Under the pieces are notes generated by a model. That model was given only the letters and a program-made list of their open reading frames with translations, made no database searches and was not told the DNA's origin. From Isohypsibius dastychi (lineage: Eukaryota > Tardigrada > Eutardigrada > Parachela > Isohypsibiidae), in NCBI GenBank assembly GCA_034696485.1, contig JAQIWT010000744.1, positions 1 through 15,586 on the forward strand: DNA of 15,586 nt, in the 5' to 3' direction. Below are positions 1-8,355 of this stretch, in pieces (within the stretch, counting starts at the first letter, position 1; each line of letters begins with the position of its first letter). The translations under genes were made by a program, and so were the position numbers.

Positions 1-205
1 AATCAAACACAGCAATCATTCACAGAATCACGACAAATTTCCAGATTATCCATGGAACGAATGAAGAAATATGGGGGGAAAAGGGTCGAGGAAAGAAAAG
101 TAGGACAAGGAAGAACAGAGGAAGAAAGTACGGTATTTTGTTTTCTTTTGAAGCTGGGCTGGGGGCAGTGACCGAGTACCCCTTCTACAGTGGAGGGTAG
201 CTTAC

Positions 206-279
206 CTGCAGACCCCCGGTGAATTCAAATAGAAGGCATTCTGCATATATCGGGGTGTGCCGAAAAAGACGTCGTTCAT
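206..279 (-). CDS. Possible first coding exon of a gene running off the left edge
   Basis: The minus strand has an ATG in a reasonable start context (ACCATGA), 24 open codons (MNDVFFGTPRYMQNAFYL...) and then a strong splice donor, CTGCAG|GTAAGC, at 206/205. No domain can be recognised in so short a piece. The remaining 205 bases hold no convincing next exon, so the gene would continue beyond the window. A 5' UTR exon would have to contain the TTTGGTA-type repeat just upstream. The evidence is only an ATG, an open frame and a consensus donor, which can occur by chance. Confidence 0.3.
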
Positions 280-298
280 GGTAGTTTATATTTGATTG

Positions 299-366
299 GT
301 ATTTGGTATGGTAGTTGGTATTTGGTATGGGATTTGGTATGGTATTTGGTATTTGGTATTGGTATG
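299..366. repeat. TTTGGTATGG-type imperfect tandem repeat
   Basis: Units of TTGGTATTTGGTATGG, with small variations, are repeated head to tail over about 68 bp. The minus-strand reading frame through it, rich in Tyr, Pro, Asn and Ile, is a by-product of the repeat. The flanking stretch 367-611 shows no gene or other recognisable structure. Confidence 0.8.
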
Positions 367-611
367 TATATTTGATTATATTTGTTGGACTACTTTTCAT
401 CGGCTTCTCGGTGGTGCCTCAATTAAAATTTCATCGAAATTGGAGAAGTCAATAGTGGGGTAGGGCACCATGCTGTAGGCCAGCGGCTCAGGCTTTATAG
501 ACCGCTATAGTCTGCTTCTCTACTGTAAGTCGTTTTCGGATAGCTCTCTCCGTTGGAGAAAATCAGACAAACATACGTATTTTGGAAACTGAGCGTGGTT
601 TTGCGCCAATG

Positions 612-2361
612 TCAACAGTGCAAGAAGCTGAATGTCATTTTGTTTTTATCCTTTTCCTGCAGTTTCCATGTTTTTTGAAGGTCCTCGTAAACGTCGTGCA
701 CCTATTTGAAAAAAGCATTCCGGATGTATCCGTCGAGATAATAACTAAGTCTTACTTTGAATAACTGGTCCTGAAACCGATAATTCATCTGATCGGCAAT
801 AAAAGCTGCCAGCAGGTGTAGTCGACCTTTGCATTTCGTGCATGTACAGCTTCCAATCGTGTACTTGCATTCTTCGCTTGGCCTGTAGCGAGGTAGATCT
901 ATCAGCCTAATAACTCTAGTTGGCGCCATATCTCTGCACTCTTCTGTCAAGATGTTCACGTATATGGATCCATATAACGCGCTGGAAACTCCACGACGTG
1001 CTGAAATTATATTGTCGTTGCAGCAGATACACAAGTCGCTTCAGCCAGTTTTCGGTTATATGCAGTAAGAACGACAGCTATAAGCCTAACAGTGGTTAAT
1101 CAACTTAAGACTGTGAAACGGCAGATTCTTTAATATGGTGCAACCCAGAAGTTACCGCGGCCACACGGTTGACGTCAGTTCCTTACTCGGGTAGACCAAT
1201 AAAATTTGGTTCAATTGCAATTGCAAACAAGGAACGGGCAAGAAGGCGCATTCCCGTGCAAAAGGCTCAATCTCCATTGGTGAGTGAATCGACCAATTCA
1301 ATGTAATCCAAAATCCTCGAACCGCAGTTCCTTTTGGGTTGCACGATATTACGAACGCGCACACTTTTCGGCACTCGCATTCTTCCAGCTGTCAAATTTG
1401 TAGCAAGAATTCTTTTTTTTTGTGAATGCGTAATTTGTAGAATTTCATGAAATTTCATTCAATTCAAGAAATAGCAAGATTTCATGATTTGCCCGTTTCT
1501 TTTTTGGCTTAGCCTCGATGCAGAATCTTACCTGGTACCGATGCTTGGTGAACAAAGAGTTGCCCCACGCCGGATGAATATGAATGTAGATGGGTACAAT
1601 CCGATATTGCATGCTGTTCATCTTGCAGATCTGGAATGACAAGCTATTAATTCGAATATCCTGCAGGACACTTTTGCTTGGTTGGTAACTCACAGACCGA
1701 ACGGATGACCAAAATAATTTTTGGTGTATCGATAGGAATATTTTTACAGTGTGGTGCTTTGATATAAGGTACGATGTCGTAGTAGCAGCCTGTTTCACCA
1801 TTTGCGTAACTGAACTTATTCCCGAAACCCGGCGTTATCAGGCAGACGATCAATGCTTCCGGAAGAACGTGTTTCACATCTTTTCCGAACTGATCCAGCA
1901 ACTCATTCATCGCCTAAATTGAACCAGCCTCAAATCATTGCTATCTACTGGAAGGAGTCATATATTCCAGCTCACATATTTTGACTCAATCCAATGCTGC
2001 TTTCCCAAATATTGTGTGTAGTTCCAGCTCTGGAACATTCGAGTGAGTTTGTCAGCATCCACGTTTTTTCTTCCACATTTCCACTTGCTGGGTCGATCAT
2101 CGTTGACAATTACCAAGAAAATACCACGCGATTTTTCTTGCTTGTCCTTAGCGCCATTCAGACATGGCCAGCTTAGATATTTCTCTTGAAAAGTTGACCG
2201 ACTTCGACAGAGAAACTGAGTGGGATCTGGCGAAAGCAAGGCAATCATTGATAATAAACAGCAAACGCTGGTAGAGAACACTCACCTTTTTTGAACTTGC
2301 GATCGAAGGGCAGCTCAACCGAAGGAACAGTTGAGTTTGGTTGTGATAGCCAAGATCCCAT
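612..2361 (-). CDS. Caspase-like protein lacking the catalytic dyad (pseudo-caspase), seven exons
   Basis: The minus-strand exons are 2361-2286, 2226-1976, 1913-1698, 1630-1532, 1388-1187, 1000-756 and 701-612. Phases agree and give about 392 aa. The large-subunit strand RGIFLVIVN is at residues 59-67. The R-x-x-x-D-A-D segment (R78, D82, D84) matches the family R-x-G-T-D-x-D, so the substrate-pocket Arg is kept. The active-site His motif (usually SHG) reads TPG at 136-138, and the segment after PK (173-174), usually QACxG, reads VIRS, so both catalytic residues are missing. The small subunit is recognisable as QILLVYPTRRG (275-285) and GSIYVNIL (292-299), corresponding to the family's aYsTvpG and GSWFIQ-like strands. 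The least certain junction is exon 3/4: the phase that keeps the small-subunit frame needs a weak donor (GTCTGT), whereas a better donor 4 bp on shifts frame. The start ATG at 2361 follows an in-frame TAA. Family fit and exon order are inferred by eye. A decaying pseudogene is the alternative. Confidence 0.66.
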
Positions 2362-2620
2362 ATTCGATAATTGAACAATTTAGGTCGAACAGCGCAAATA
2401 CTTTGCTGAAAAATGACAGTCAAATGTGCAAAGTTTCGTTCATATCAAGCTCAATTGCCGTTCCTTCAATCGATATTTCTCATGCGCAGTCGATAATCTC
2501 CTGCTTGTCACGCAGCGGCGCGGGAGCGGGCCGGTCAATAATGTCCGGTACTTTTGGCTATCGATCACTTTGGTCTGGTGGTGACTTAAGACTAACCGAA
2601 GACGGAGACAGTACGTACTG

Positions 2621-3425
2621 TTATGGTCTAAAGGTACTGCGGTTTGTTTCGCGAATTCCTCCAGGTGGCGAAGGAAAGGTCATCATTTTCAGCTCCATCT
2701 CCTGTTTTCTCAGTCGTTTGTTCAGTTTATTGTTTCTATGTTCAACGAACATTTCCGATGACAAACTGAAATATTCACGGGGAAACCTTCAAATCTTGAG
2801 AAATCTGAATCAGGAAGATGAACAAGCCAGATCTTCGAGTTTCTTTCAGGCAGCTCACTGATCAATTTGAGAGGCAGCATGCAATGAAGCTCTTTGGCGG
2901 TTTTGGCGGGTGGCTCCTTTGACTGCAGCCTCATCGTCCAATGAGAACACTATTCCCTCAGCTGACCGATTGCGTAGTCCATCGAATGCGTTCATTGGCC
3001 GCTTCGCTTGTGTGGTGGTGTGGCCGTTCGAAAGAACTGGAGGGGCTGGAAAATCGTAGTTGCCATTTCCAGACCGTATGAGTCCCGGACAGAGATATGG
3101 CTCAGCTTGTTTGGTGTGGATGCGTTTCTTCTGGGTTTGCGTCGAATGAAAGTTGTGACGGTTGAGGGATTGTCCCGATCTGTTGACAAAACTGGGGAAG
3201 GTGGAGGAGCTCAATGTTTCTGCATTGAATATTCAATGTTACCGGATAATGCGTCACCCAGAGTATACCTATCAGACTAAAGGAAAAATCATGCTTTCAG
3301 ACATTAGTGGCGGTTCGTTGGCGTTGAATCTGCCTGCTTCGTTCAGTTGTGGTCTCGGTACATCCATGTTCTTGTATTCGATAAACGGAACCTCGGAGAC
3401 TGGTTTGCTGACCCAACACGGGACA
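2621..3425 (-). CDS. Coding-looking exons upstream of the caspase-like gene; unrecognised, structure incomplete
   Basis: Three minus-strand blocks look coding. Block 1 (3425 to about 3290) follows the acceptor AACACAG and has an ATG at 3367, reading MDVPRPQLNEAGRF.... Block 2 (3219-2859) follows ATGCAG and has 119 open codons of mixed composition. It ends at a GTGAGC donor that overlaps an in-frame TGA. Block 3 (2765-2621) follows TTTCAG, joins block 2 in phase, encodes a charged, possibly coiled-coil segment (EHRNNKLNKRLRKQEMELK) and ends at TAA. The block 1/2 junction could not be placed in phase. No domain is recognised. The blocks could be a separate small gene ending at 2621 or a long N-terminal region of the caspase-like protein; an in-frame stop before the caspase ATG argues for separation unless a further exon is missed. 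Confidence 0.42.
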
Positions 3426-3495
3426 CTGTGTTTTAACGTTAAAAGAAAGAATTTTTGACCTGGTGTGTACGTATGCACCTAAGGGCTTTGCTTAC

Positions 3496-3541
3496 CTTGC
3501 GCGAAGCAGGACCAGAGTGACAAAGAGTAAATGGTATATAT
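3496..3541 (-). promoter_or_regulatory. Possible TATA box (3535-3541) and non-coding leader exon, minus strand
   Basis: The minus strand reads AGATATATACC at the TATA position. About 40 bases on is a consensus donor, GCGCAAG|GTAAGC (exon end 3496), and the next acceptor is at 3426. The leader contains no ATG, so it would be a 5' UTR exon of the gene whose first ATG is at 3367. TATA, donor and acceptor are in a consistent order, but no transcript evidence is available. Confidence 0.4.
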
Positions 3542-3544
3542 CTA

Positions 3545-4158
3545 TTTTGCTGATCGAAGAACAATCAATTTGCTTTCGTTATTCACTACCTTTGTTTAAA
3601 TTTTGACAACGATTCGAAACTCACACGGCGGAATTTCCGTTCATCTCGAAGTTATGTGGAAATTCAGTTTTTCTTCGGAATTGTTCGAAAATTTACTGCT
3701 GAACGTTTTCGCGCAGGTGACCTTTTTTGGACTTGTACAAGCTCAAAATGTGATATTTCAAGATAATTTTTCGCGCACGATTGTTTGAGTTTCAAGATGG
3801 ATCTGCTAATCTGAGACTAATGAAGTTTCGAGATCATGCCTAGCCCGTTGTTATTTTTACCATCCCCCAGAAAAATGATAAATAAAACTTTAGGCAGTCG
3901 AAATTTTAGATTTGCGAGAATTCCCGGAAACAAGATCAAGTATTTTTAACTCTTCGAGACAATATATCCAGTAACAATAATATGTCAACGAGAAACTCCA
4001 ACCATCACGACTTTGTTCCAAGCGATCAAGTTTTTTTCGATCAACTTGCTCGCGTTTGAATAGTGTTACACACAACATTTTTCCATATTTTATTGGTAAA
4101 ACATGCTGCCATCAATCTCTCTCCCCCCACCCCTACCTAGTCGGACATCCGCCCAGGG
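3545..4158. other. Intergenic stretch, no gene seen
   Basis: This AT-rich stretch lies between the minus-strand promoter candidate and the foldback element. Short open frames exist on both strands, but none has a domain, a signal peptide or matching splice sites. No repeat structure was seen. Confidence 0.5.
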
Positions 4159-5133
4159 GGTATACTTGGCATGGAATCGCATCGCGACTCAGAAACTGAG
4201 GAATCGCGATTCCAAATGCACGAATCTGCGATTCCGAAATGAGTCCGTGATTCCTACCAAACTGAGTCCGAGATTCCGTCTGGATTTTGAGGATTTGACT
4301 GCCTGGAGGTCGTTTTTAACATTCTACAAAATCATTTCATTAATTTGAAATGCTGGCAGGTCAGGTTCGAACTGCAGTTCCCTCAATTTCTGGACTGCAG
4401 TTCAGCGAATTTCGGACTGCAGTCCAGGGGGGTTTCAACTGCGATAAAAAACATGAAATAGATCCTATTCCTGTTCAGTGTTCTTCATGATAAAAAAATA
4501 AATTTACCACGCAGTGTTGTACGAAAAACGGTTTTCGTTGCGAATTCCCCCGGTGACTGCCCTCCTTCATGTCTTACGGTAGTTTTTGGCGAAACGCAAA
4601 CAAGTTTCCTTCGAAGTGGCATTGTGAAACACTAGTAAGTTATCGTAAACAGCGCCGCATAGAACTAAACACAATATAATGTTCAAGTGTTATTTTTCAT
4701 CATATTTCAAACCCCCTTGGACCACAGTCTGTCCAGAATTAGAGGGAACTGTAGTCCAGAGCTCTTCGGCTTAACTGCTGCATCCCTGAGCGGAATCAGC
4801 TTTTGGTTATATGACCATTGATGCGACTTATCCTGCCAGTGAGAGATCAGATTCTCGAGTAGACTGGAGCAATACTAGTCATCAAATTCATCTGGAAGTT
4901 TTGTCTCACTCTCACTCTCAAGTCATGTTTTTTTTTCTGCACTGTCAGCTCGGAATTCAGAAATACTGAAAATACTTAGTAGAGGGTAAAAACAACTTTC
5001 ATGCATTCTAAATCCTCAAAATCCAGACGGAATCTCGGACTCAGTTTGGTAGGAATCACGGACTCATTTCGGAATCGCAGATTCGTGCACTTGGAATCGC
5101 GGAGTCGCGACGCGATTCCATGCCAAGTATACC
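4159..5133. mobile_element. Foldback element with long inverted arms (non-autonomous transposon-like)
   Basis: The left arm, from GGTATACTTGGCATGGAATC at 4159 to about 4296, reappears inverted at 5010-5133. Most bases are identical over roughly 125 aligned positions, and the left arm has a small extra segment. Weaker similarity runs on to about 4320 and 4987. The arms contain short internal repeats of GAGTCCG-GATTCC type. About 650-690 bp separate the arms, and no transposase frame is present. The outer ends diverge (AGGGGG on the left, CCCCCT in the same orientation on the right) and no clear target-site duplication was found, so the exact ends and superfamily are unknown. Open frames inside the arms are the same sequence read on opposite strands and are not genes. 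Confidence 0.8.
4372..4757. repeat. Nested inverted repeat inside the foldback
   Basis: CTGCAGTTCCCTCAATTTCTGG and following bases at 4372-4433 match, in inverted orientation, ACCCCC...CCAGAATTAGAGGGAACTGTAG at 4711-4757. The left side carries an extra copy of the GGACTGCAGT motif. The unit may be a second, older or inserted element within the larger foldback, or a subterminal part of it. The spacer (4434-4710) holds no gene. Confidence 0.65.
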
Positions 5134-5245
5134 AGGGGGCGGGGCTTGCCAATTCAAGGGATATTCTTTTGGCTGATCTGTTTTCGAACATCTTTTAGAA
5201 AATATTGTCGTTGTTTATCGCATCCTATTCATTCCCAAATTCATC

Positions 5246-7823
5246 ATGGTTAAACTGACAGCGGACGTTATCCAACAAGCGCCACAATGCTTCAATCCGT
5301 GCAAGGAGCGCATGTTGGATCTTCGTGGAGCTAAAGTGTCGATGATTGAGAACCTCGGTGCAACGCTCGTGAGTTATCGTTCTTGAATCCGTTTCACACA
5401 ATAAAAACGTATTCTTTGCGAAGGATCAATTCGATTGCATCGATTTCTCGGACAACGACATTCGAAAGATTGACGGATTCCCTCTGCTGTATCGTATGAA
5501 GACGTTGCTCTTTAATAACAATCGCATTTGGTGAGTTCCCTGTAGCTGAGTATATTTTCCACCAATTACAATTGAGAACTGCACTAAACATGAGCTCCCA
5601 TTGGCTTGGCTGCTCTGTTGGTACAGTTTTTCACGTTGACGCGAAAGCTCAACAACCCATTTACGGCTTATATGATAAAACGAGCTAACTTCGAGCTTCT
5701 GTTGCATCTTTGCATCAAGTATTCCTTGAAATTGGTTCTCATCATAATTTTCGACTAGAAACAGAATCTAGACGTATGAGTGAGTGGTGCCTTTCATTGA
5801 GTTACGAGACATTTCTTCTGGTCCTTCTAAATCTCGGTAATTTTTATTGAATCATTCAGAGTGAGTTTTTCCTGTCAGATCCACCGGTTTTCTGGACTTG
5901 TTTTGCGAAATGGATTTTCCAAAAATAGACTGGAAATATTGCGTCAATTTCAAAATGGCTTTGATTCTTTTTTGAATTATTCTCGAATCGGTCTTTCAAT
6001 CTCAAAATTGTTTCCTGTTTGCTCATAGATGATATTTCTTTTTGATTCTGACGACTTCCGTCGCCAGTTTTCCTTGGTCTGGTGTCTCAAAAATAATTCC
6101 AATTTTTCCACGGTTTTTTTGAGATTCTGCTGTGAATTCTGCTATTTTGTTTTTTATTGTTTTAGTTTTTTTTCAGATTTGTTTCAAAAATTCCGGAAGA
6201 ATTGTACTGAGTTATATATATGAATGTTATATTTCTTTCTGATTTTTTTCAGTCATTTTGTCATTCTAGAGCTAACTTAGGTTGATGAGAATTCTGATAT
6301 TTTCTCTCGTACCGGAAGTGGTAATTCCGAATCATGTGAATTAATTGTGAATTTGTGTGTTTTTATAGTCGAATTGGGCTTGATTTACAAGAGTCTTTGC
6401 CGTGGTTAGAATCGTTAATCTTGACCAACAACCTAATGCAGGAACTCGGAGATCTTGATCCCCTGCAAACCTTCAAGAATCTCCATTATTTGAGGTATCA
6501 ACATGAATCCCAAGATGAAAGAGAAAAAAATGATTTCATATGTGTGGATGTCTTTTCTCTTCTCGGAATATGTCTACAGCCTCGTTCGAAATCCCGTTTC
6601 TAACCACCAGCATTATCGACTCTATGTCATCCACAAATTGCCAAATCTGCGCGTTCTGGACTTCCGCAAAATCAAACAGCAGGTTGGTGGGAATTTTATG
6701 GAAACTTATGATTCCGAAAAATTCAGCTTGATTTATTGAGTCAATATTGAGTTCTGATTTTGTGGAAAAAAAATAATAGATACATTTTTCAATGATTTCG
6801 TCACATTTCCTTTTGTTTTTTTTTTAAATTTCCGACCTTCTCTGTTTTTTGTTGTTTTTTTGGAATTGTGGCGGAAAGCTGTGGTGTGGATTCATTTTAT
6901 GTTTTGTTACAGGAGCGGGAAGAATCAGCTGTCATGTTCAAAGGGAAGAAAGGAAAGCAGTTGGAGAAGGAGTTGAGTCAGAAAAGTCAAGGAGTCATTC
7001 CTGGAATGCCGGAATCGCTCATCTTGCCTTCCGGCCGGTCTCTGGATGAAGTCAATGCTATCAAGGTCAGCTTTTGCATCCTTATATCGTTCTCGTTTTT
7101 TTGCGGGTAAAATAAGTCGGCGGTTTCTGAACGGGAAAATATCATGTAACTATAAAACAAAAATCAGAACGACTTGCTTTTCCGAATTTGGGAAAACATT
7201 CCACTTTTAATATATTTTGGTTTCTGGGTGAGCATTTGAAAATATGCATTTTCTTCGTTTTGGCTGAGGATGGGTTACACATTTTTTATCTGGATGAAGA
7301 AAGGAAAAAAAAACTTATTTCGAATAATGTTTTTATGATACTATGGAGATTAGGAATATTTTCGGAGAGACTGTTGCGGAAAGTTCTTTTTTGTTTTACA
7401 GAACGCAATTGCCAGTGCTCGTTCTCTGGATGAGATTGGACGTCTTCATGAAATGCTGCAGGCCGGACAGATTCCCGGTACCCAGGTCGAGAATCAGCCA
7501 GTCGCAGGTGAGTTTCTGAACTTATCGTGATCCTAAGTTGTGGAACCTGGTAGATTAACGAGGTTTCCTCGTCTCTCATTTTTGAAAAATTCCTTGAAAT
7601 TCATCTGTTTTTCTAGAAGTTTACTTTTTTTTACAGAGTAGTTTTAGATTTTTTTGGTGTTTATTCATTAATATAAAGATTTATTAGTTCTTGGAAATTG
7701 AATATTTGAGTTGCGGCGGTATAGTGTGGTTATGAATACTTTGTGTTTTGTTGAGTCGGTGTATTTCTTGTAGTGGGGCCTGGTGGAATCGTCGAAGAGG
7801 AAGACGACATGGACCTTGGATAG
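5246..7823 (+). CDS. SNRPA1: U2 small nuclear ribonucleoprotein A' (U2A'), seven exons, complete
   Basis: The exons are 5246-5368, 5424-5530, 6369-6494, 6580-6682, 6913-7065, 7402-7507 and 7774-7823. All introns are GT-AG and in phase. The protein is 255 aa, the same length as I recall for the human protein. It starts MVKLTADVIQQAPQ. The leucine-rich repeats are plain: LDLRGAKVSMIENLGATL, then IDFSDNDIRKIDGFPLL, LLFNNNRI, LILTNNLMQELGDLDPL, and the capping segment HYRLYVIHKLPNLRVLDF. The C-terminal part has MFKGKKGKQLEKEL, IKNAIASARSLDEI and LQAGQIPG, ending in an acidic tail. U2A' binds U2B'' and U2 snRNA stem-loop IV in the nucleus, within the U2 snRNP that recognises the branch point. The start ATG has an ATCATGG context. 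No AATAAA was seen in the 3' region before 8277. Intron 2 (5531-6368) is the longest, T-rich, and shows no embedded gene. Confidence 0.97.
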
Positions 7824-8276
7824 TTGGATAATGAGGACATTCCGCACACTGGACTTCATACGAAATGCGCATTCATTATGCCAGCAGTTTCTGTTTTAAT
7901 CTTGTTTCCACTATTAATGGTCATTCTCACTGCTGATCGAAATGTTTGCTAAGCTTGATTATTTCGTACTCCGTCTTGGCTTAACCTGTACCATTTTCGA
8001 TCATTGTTTGGACAGTAGGTGACTTTTGATAACATTTCACCGAGACTGTTTTTCTTACAAGCAAGCGAACCCATAGGCTGACCGCTTCTCCTAGACAGTT
8101 CCTGACTTCAGGAGAGTTTTGATGCCTCTTCCGAACAATTAGCAGATGCACATTGAGTAAGCCCGTGCCACCTTGCCTTGCTTGTTTATAATTGCATGAA
8201 ATCCGATGCATACTCGCAGGGCAGGAACGAAGTTTTTCAGGCCGTTTACGCGAATGGTTCAGTTTAGATCGAAGTG
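7824..8276. other. Convergent intergenic region between U2A' and the ferritin-like gene
   Basis: This stretch holds the 3' UTR of the plus-strand U2A' gene and the downstream flank of the minus-strand gene. A 76-codon open frame on the minus strand (7981-8211) has no recognisable domain, no splice partners and no promoter signal. Nothing else was recognised. Confidence 0.5.
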
Positions 8277-8282
8277 TTTATT
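8277..8282 (-). terminator. Poly(A) signal AATAAA of the ferritin-like gene
   Basis: The minus strand reads CGAATAAACAC here, 73 bases beyond the TAA stop at 8356-8358. This is a normal position for a short 3' UTR. Confidence 0.75.
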
Positions 8283-8355
8283 CGAGAATCTGCCGCGGAT
8301 AAATTACAAGGTTAGTTGCCCATTACATTTCTGATAAATTGAATCAACATTTCGA

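Noticed and set aside
185-400. Tyr/Pro/Asn-rich minus-strand open frame
   Set aside because: Most of it is translation of the TTTGGTA tandem repeat; only the end, from the ATG at 279, is kept as a possible exon.
1267-1458. Alternative frame of the caspase-like exon 5 (ILDYIELVDSLTNG), resembling a caspase small-subunit helix
   Set aside because: It stops before any GSWFIQ-like strand, whereas the other frame joins in phase to exon 6, which contains the recognisable small-subunit strands.
2480-2482. TGA as a selenocysteine codon
   Set aside because: No SECIS-like structure was seen and there is no selenoprotein family match; a plain stop is simpler.
2331-2861. Longest plus-strand open frame outside the known genes (176 codons)
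   Set aside because: It opens from a TTG, has no domain or promoter, and runs antisense to minus-strand blocks with matching splice sites and more protein-like composition.
4362-4371. GGTTCGAAC resembling a tRNA B box
   Set aside because: No A box at suitable distance and no cloverleaf; it lies inside the foldback spacer.
4103-5198. Matching open frames in the two arms sharing RNRDSKCTNLRFRNESV-like peptides
   Set aside because: The similarity comes from the inverted repeat arms; frames are short, with no start context or domain.
7981-8211. 76-codon minus-strand open frame between U2A' and the ferritin-like gene
   Set aside because: No recognisable domain, splice partners, signal peptide or promoter; probably chance.
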